This document shows positions 60,861 to 64,000 of a DNA stretch of 64,000 nucleotides, one piece after another. The stretch is from contig JAFTDD010000011.1 of the NCBI GenBank assembly GCA_017454355.1, positions 1 through 64,000 on the forward strand. The letters are read 5' to 3'. Each line of letters begins with the position of its first letter. Within the stretch, counting starts at the first letter, position 1. The notes below the pieces were generated by a model. The model was not told the DNA's origin. It worked only from the letters and a program-made list of their open reading frames with translations, and did not search any database. This DNA is from Muribaculaceae bacterium (GTDB lineage: Bacteria; Bacteroidota; Bacteroidia; Bacteroidales; Muribaculaceae). The translations under genes were made by a program, and so were the position numbers.

Positions 60861-61934
60861 ATGGAAAGGAGTGATAAGATTTATGTGGCAGGGCACCGCG
60901 GACTGGTGGGCTCGGCCATCTGGCGGGCACTCGAGGCCCGTGGTTATAACAACCTGGTGGGGCGCACCCACAGCGAACTGGACCTGATGGACGGCGTCGC
61001 CGTGCGTCGCTTCTTTGACAACGAGCGACCCGACGTGGTCGTGCTTGCCGCAGCCCATGTGGGCGGCATTATGGCTAATCTGAAGTATCGTGCCGACTTC
61101 ATCTTCCAAAATCTGCAGATCCAGCAGAACGTCATTGGCGAGAGTTGGCGCCACGATGTGAAGAAACTGCTCTTCCTGGGTAGCACGTGTATCTATCCGC
61201 GTGAGGCGCCGCAGCCCATTCCCGAGCAGTCGTTGCTCACCTCGCCGTTGGAGTACACCAATGAGCCGTACGCCATCGCTAAAATCGCCGGCTTGAAACT
61301 TTGTGAAAGTTTCAACCTGCAGTATGGCACAAACTATATCGCCGTGATGCCCACTAACCTCTATGGACCGCGCGACAATTTCAACCTCGAGACGAGCCAC
61401 GTGCTGCCGGCCATGTTGCGCAAGATGCATTTGGCCAATCTGCTGCGCCGCGGCGACATGCGGGCGCTGCGTGGCGACCTGCAGGCGCGACCGGTGGAGG
61501 GCGTGGACTGCACGGCAAGTGATGCGGCCATCGAAGCGCTGCTCGCCCGCTACGGCATCACGCGCGACAGCCTCACCCTCTGGGGTACAGGCCGACCCAT
61601 ACGCGAGTTCCTTTGGAGCGAGGATATGGCCGACGCCAGCGTCTATTGCTTGGAGCACATCAACTTTGACGACGTGCGTGGTGAGGGGCCGGACGTGCGC
61701 AACTGCCACATCAACATCGGCAGCGGCGTGGAGGTCACTATCGCCGGACTCGCCGCCCTCGTCCAACAGACCGTCGGCTACGACGGCACGCTGCGTTGGG
61801 ACGCCACCAAGCCCGATGGCACACTGCGCAAACTCACCGACGTGTCGCGCCTCCACTCTTTAGGCTGGCGGCACCGCGTCGAACTTGAGGACGGCGTCCC
61901 CGCCCTCTACCGCTGGTATCTCGCCTCAATATGA
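60861..61934 (+). CDS. fcl: GDP-L-fucose synthase
   Basis: 357 residues from the ATG at 60861; upstream in-frame codons (MFSCL) belong to the repeat. SDR motifs VAGHRGLVGSAI, GSTCIYPREAPQPIPE and YAIAKIAGLKLCES; ends in RLHSLGWRHRVELEDGV. Has the roughly 40-residue insertion (RALRGDLQARP...ARYGITRDSLTLWGTG) found in Bacteroidota Fcl. Converts GDP-4-keto-6-deoxymannose to GDP-L-fucose, completing the pathway begun by gmd. Confidence 0.95.
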   Translation: MERSDKIYVAGHRGLVGSAIWRALEARGYNNLVGRTHSELDLMDGVAVRRFFDNERPDVVVLAAAHVGGIMANLKYRADFIFQNLQIQQNVIGESWRHDVKKLLFLGSTCIYPREAPQPIPEQSLLTSPLEYTNEPYAIAKIAGLKLCESFNLQYGTNYIAVMPTNLYGPRDNFNLETSHVLPAMLRKMHLANLLRRGDMRALRGDLQARPVEGVDCTASDAAIEALLARYGITRDSLTLWGTGRPIREFLWSEDMADASVYCLEHINFDDVRGEGPDVRNCHINIGSGVEVTIAGLAALVQQTVGYDGTLRWDATKPDGTLRKLTDVSRLHSLGWRHRVELEDGVPALYRWYLASI

Positions 61935-62027
61935 CCATTCCATACACGAAATTCCATTAATTATCCACTCAAGTTTATAAAGTGGAACATAGTGATTATC
62001 AATTAATAAATCAAGGAAAATATAGGC

Positions 62028-62091
62028 TTGTAGGGGCAGAATTTATTCTGCCCGGTTGCGGCAGGTGGGCAGAATAAATTCTGCCCCTACA
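62028..62091. repeat. REP-2b element, paired form
   Basis: CTTGTAGGGGCAGAATTTAT then TCTGCCC, spacer GGTTGCGGCAGGT, then GGGCAGAATAAATTCTGCCC then CTACA. Same layout as REP-2 around transposase 2 but with GGGGCAG stems; no transposase adjacent. Confidence 0.85.
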
Positions 62092-62136
62092 TTTTTCAGA
62101 ACTATCAATTTATCTACTATAAAAACATAAATCAGG

Positions 62137-62208
62137 AACAACAAATTTAACAAATTAAACGAATTCCAGAGCCTGACTAAATTCGTTTAATTTGTTAAAT
62201 TTGTTGTT
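62137..62208. terminator. Perfect 29-base inverted repeat between convergent genes
   Basis: AACAACAAATTTAACAAATT then AAACGAATT (62137-62165) pairs without mismatch with 62180-62208 across 14 bases. AT-rich, with T-tracts on both strands; it could terminate both fcl and the leftward lipoprotein transcript. Confidence 0.65.
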
Positions 62209-62232
62209 TGTAGAGTTGTCGTGTGTCAAAAG

Positions 62233-62622
62233 TTAATAGTCGCTGTAGCCGACCACGTGATAGACGACTCCCATGCGTGAGCGCGAGGGCTGGTACATCA
62301 CGCCGTTGCAGATGTAAATCTCTTGACCGTTGCTCACCACACGTCGCGCGCTACCCGGCAGTTGGGTGACCTCGGTGCCGATTGGCGGCCGTTGGTAGCC
62401 GCTATAGTTGCGATTGTCGTATCGGCTGTCGTAGCCATATCCGCCACCACGATTGTCGTAACGGTTATCGTATCGGTTATCATGCGGTGGGGGAGGAGGC
62501 GGGTTCTGACGGTTGTCGTAGCTGTAGTCGCGAGTGTTGCTCTCGGTGGCCCACCGCTCGGGCAGGCAACTGCTCAACGTCATTGTCGCCGCAAGGCCCA
62601 TTAGGAAAATCAATTTCTTCAT
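62233..62622 (-). CDS. Small lipoprotein with RYDNR/proline low-complexity region
   Basis: 129 residues. Lipobox LSSC, then PPPPPPHDNRYDNRYDNRGGGYGYDSRYDNRNYSGY (quoted in parts: repeats of RYDN), and a conserved C-terminal segment PIGTEVTQLPGSARRVVSNG, then YICNGVMYQPS, resembling the DUF6515 family. Probably a surface or periplasmic structural protein; function unknown. Confidence 0.7.
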   Translation of the reverse strand: MKKLIFLMGLAATMTLSSCLPERWATESNTRDYSYDNRQNPPPPPPHDNRYDNRYDNRGGGYGYDSRYDNRNYSGYQRPPIGTEVTQLPGSARRVVSNGQEIYICNGVMYQPSRSRMGVVYHVVGYSDY

Positions 62623-62693
62623 TTTTTTATGATTTTTAATGATTGTTTCAAGTGGTCGAATGCTCGATTGGTCGAGAGGTTGTTTACAATTTG

Positions 62694-62701
62694 CAAATAT
62701 A
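62694..62701 (-). promoter_or_regulatory. -7 promoter box for the lipoprotein gene
   Basis: TATATTTG on the minus strand, 72 bases upstream of the start codon at 62622. Confidence 0.5.
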
Positions 62702-62799
62702 CTACAATTTATTGGACTGCCAATGTTTCAATTTGGCTAAATTTACTTAAAAAGCCTTAAAACTCGGCATTCGGGCCTCTCCACGTCAGAAAAAATCGC

Positions 62800-62807
62800 T
62801 AACTTTG
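62800..62807 (+). promoter_or_regulatory. -7 promoter box for the glycogen-synthase-like gene
   Basis: TAACTTTG followed by CA, 27 bases before the ATG at 62835. Confidence 0.65.
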
Positions 62808-62834
62808 CATTGGCTAAATATATAGTTTTTGAAA

Positions 62835-63650
62835 ATGGAGATAAAAAAAGTACTTTTTATTTCACAAGAAGTTGCTCCCTACGTACCAGAGGGCGCGATG
62901 TCAACAATCTGCCGCGACCTGCCGCAGAGCATGCAGGAGAAGGGCGTGGAAGTTCGCTCGTTTATGCCCAAATATGGAGCCATTAACGAGCGCCGCAACC
63001 AACTGCACGAGGTGATACGCCTCTCGGGTCTCAACATAATCATCGACGACACTGACCACCCGTTGGTAATCAAGGTCGCCACGTTGATGCCCAGCCGCAT
63101 GCAGGTCTACTTTATCTATAACGAGGATTACCTCGCCCATACCCCTGTGCATGAGTTTGAGACAGTCACATCGCCCGACGACAACGACGAGCGAATGATA
63201 TTCTATATCCGTGGCGTGATCGAGACAGTGTGCAAGTTGCGCTGGAACCCGGCCATCATTCAGTGTAATGGCTGGATCTCGGCATTGGCCCCGCTGTTGA
63301 TGCGCAAGTGTTACAACGACGACCCAACATTTAGCGATGCCAAGATTGTCATTGGCCTCTTTGAGGAAACGCTGACCGCCCCTCTCGACATCCGCCTGGC
63401 CGACAAACTTGTGGAGGCCGGTGTGCCGCAACATGTGCTGAAGAACATCATCGGCAAGCAGGCCACCGAACTCGACCTGATGCAGTTCGCCCTCGATAAC
63501 TGCGACGCCATCATGCAGTGTGGCGACAACGTGAGCCCGGAACTCATGGCAATGGCCGTGGCTACCGGAAAGCCGTTGCTGCGCTACGAAAGCAGTGAGC
63601 AGTTAATCGCCGCCACTCCCGATTTCTACCAAAGTTTGCTGGACGCTTAA
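62835..63650 (+). CDS. Glycogen/starch synthase-like protein (N-terminal catalytic domain only)
   Basis: 271 residues from the ATG at 62835 (a TTG at 62829 precedes it). It begins like GT5 glycogen synthases (KKVLFISQEVAPYVPEGAMSTICRDLPQSMQEKGVEVRSFMPKYG, quoted for its pattern) and continues with the Glyco_transf_5 fold (IIQCNGWISALAPLLMRK). Family enzymes are about 480 residues with a second GT-B half; that half is absent here, and the KxGGLADV-like substrate motif reads PEGAMS. Such short versions are typical upstream of DUF4270 genes in Bacteroidales, so catalytic activity is doubtful. Confidence 0.75.
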   Translation: MEIKKVLFISQEVAPYVPEGAMSTICRDLPQSMQEKGVEVRSFMPKYGAINERRNQLHEVIRLSGLNIIIDDTDHPLVIKVATLMPSRMQVYFIYNEDYLAHTPVHEFETVTSPDDNDERMIFYIRGVIETVCKLRWNPAIIQCNGWISALAPLLMRKCYNDDPTFSDAKIVIGLFEETLTAPLDIRLADKLVEAGVPQHVLKNIIGKQATELDLMQFALDNCDAIMQCGDNVSPELMAMAVATGKPLLRYESSEQLIAATPDFYQSLLDA

Positions 63651-63697
63651 AAGAAAGGGCTGCCGTCAACCATAATGCGTTGTAATTGAAAAGTAGA

Positions 63698-63720
63698 GTA
63701 TTGCAAGACGTAGTCTTGTA
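63698..63720. repeat. Short palindrome family F
   Basis: GTATTGCAAGACGTAGTCTT then GTA, the reverse-complement orientation of the 9260 copy, between the glycogen-synthase-like gene and the DUF4270 gene. Confidence 0.6.
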
Positions 63721-63753
63721 TGTTCATCGAACCTTTTCAAATCCCCTGAATTT

Positions 63754-64000
63754 ATGAAAAAGATTATTGTGATAATAGCGGCTGTACTCGCCGTGTGGGT
63801 CGCCGCATGCACCGATGAGGACATCGGTTCGTCACTCAGCGATAGCCGTACAGAGGTTGTTGCCGACTCCACGTCGTTCTCCATGTCGGGCCATAGCGTG
63901 CTCAGCCCACGGTTGCAGTCTCGCACGGTGACTCAACTCATCGGTCGCTTGTCCGATGGAGACTATGGCTCCCTCTCGAGCGAGGTGGTGGCACAGTTGA
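63754..64000 (+). CDS. DUF4270 lipoprotein, N-terminal part
   Basis: 82 codons before the window ends. Signal peptide with lipobox (VWVAACTDEDIGSSL), then FSMSGHSVLSPRLQSRTVTQLIGRLSDGDYGSLSSEVVAQL, the characteristic opening of DUF4270 proteins of Bacteroidales (SGHSV...QSRTxTQLxGRxxxxxYGSLSS). Surface lipoprotein of unknown function, normally about 450-500 residues. Confidence 0.85.
   Translation, partial: MKKIIVIIAAVLAVWVAACTDEDIGSSLSDSRTEVVADSTSFSMSGHSVLSPRLQSRTVTQLIGRLSDGDYGSLSSEVVAQL

Noticed and set aside
50092..61934. A single capsule locus from the CpsB-like phosphatase to fcl
   Set aside because: The genes lie on both strands and are separated by ribosomal, transporter and repair genes; there is no flippase, polymerase or run of glycosyltransferases.

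Overview
The window looks like a chromosomal segment of a GC-rich member of the Bacteroidales (phylum Bacteroidota), perhaps a Muribaculaceae- or Prevotellaceae-like gut bacterium. The evidence is the SprA outer-membrane channel of the type IX secretion system, secreted giants with a shared C-terminal sorting-like tail, the DUF4270/glycogen-synthase-like pair, a UpxY-type NusG paralogue, and many promoters with the Bacteroidota -7 box TAnnTTTG. The family-level placement is inference; no rRNA gene is present.

Layout. 0-2 kb: a decayed defence operon on the minus strand (AIPR-like remnant, an intact Mrr-type endonuclease, a cytosine methyltransferase cut off before its catalytic PCQ motif). 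2.4-9.1 kb: a beta-propeller secreted protein and a 1,913-residue secreted amidase-propeller protein. 9.4-13.6 kb: a TPP riboswitch, a TonB-dependent receptor (probable thiamin importer) and a secreted metallophosphoesterase. 13.7-19.9 kb: typA, an FGE-like protein, a striking ruvA'-'typA chimeric ORF, three tandem PepSY-like envelope proteins, and intact ruvA. 20-35 kb: sprA, a small four-helix-bundle protein between nonamer repeat arrays, and a 2,167-residue M6-protease/Fn3 protein. 35-37.7 kb: two neighbouring REP/transposase cassettes, each with its own hairpin family, around an orphan UpxY gene. 37.7-51.5 kb: housekeeping and metabolism (dgt, tdk, YitT, tRNA-Thr, ptb-buk, DUF2284/VWA pair, Lrp, OPT transporter, CpsB-like phosphatase, L31). 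51.5-62 kb: free-Met-sulfoxide reductase, PnuC-like transporter, FMN-binding protein, Sua5-like protein, polyprenyl glycosylphosphotransferase, CLC channel, AAA/DUF4143 ATPase, xseB, and gmd/fcl for GDP-fucose interrupted by an AT-rich GxxExxY gene. 62-64 kb: a lipoprotein, a glycogen-synthase-like protein and the start of a DUF4270 lipoprotein.

The genes connect in a few evident ways: SprA would export the two secreted giants; ptb and buk form a two-gene operon for acyl-phosphate/ATP formation; gmd and fcl make GDP-L-fucose; the TPP riboswitch makes the TonB receptor thiamin-responsive. The most unusual aspect is the intergenic DNA: at least ten distinct families of hairpins and short-unit arrays (periods 7, 8, 9, 28 and 52 bases) occupy almost every gap, and one family has entered a coding sequence in frame. 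All calls come from reading the sequence and family knowledge; no database search was run.
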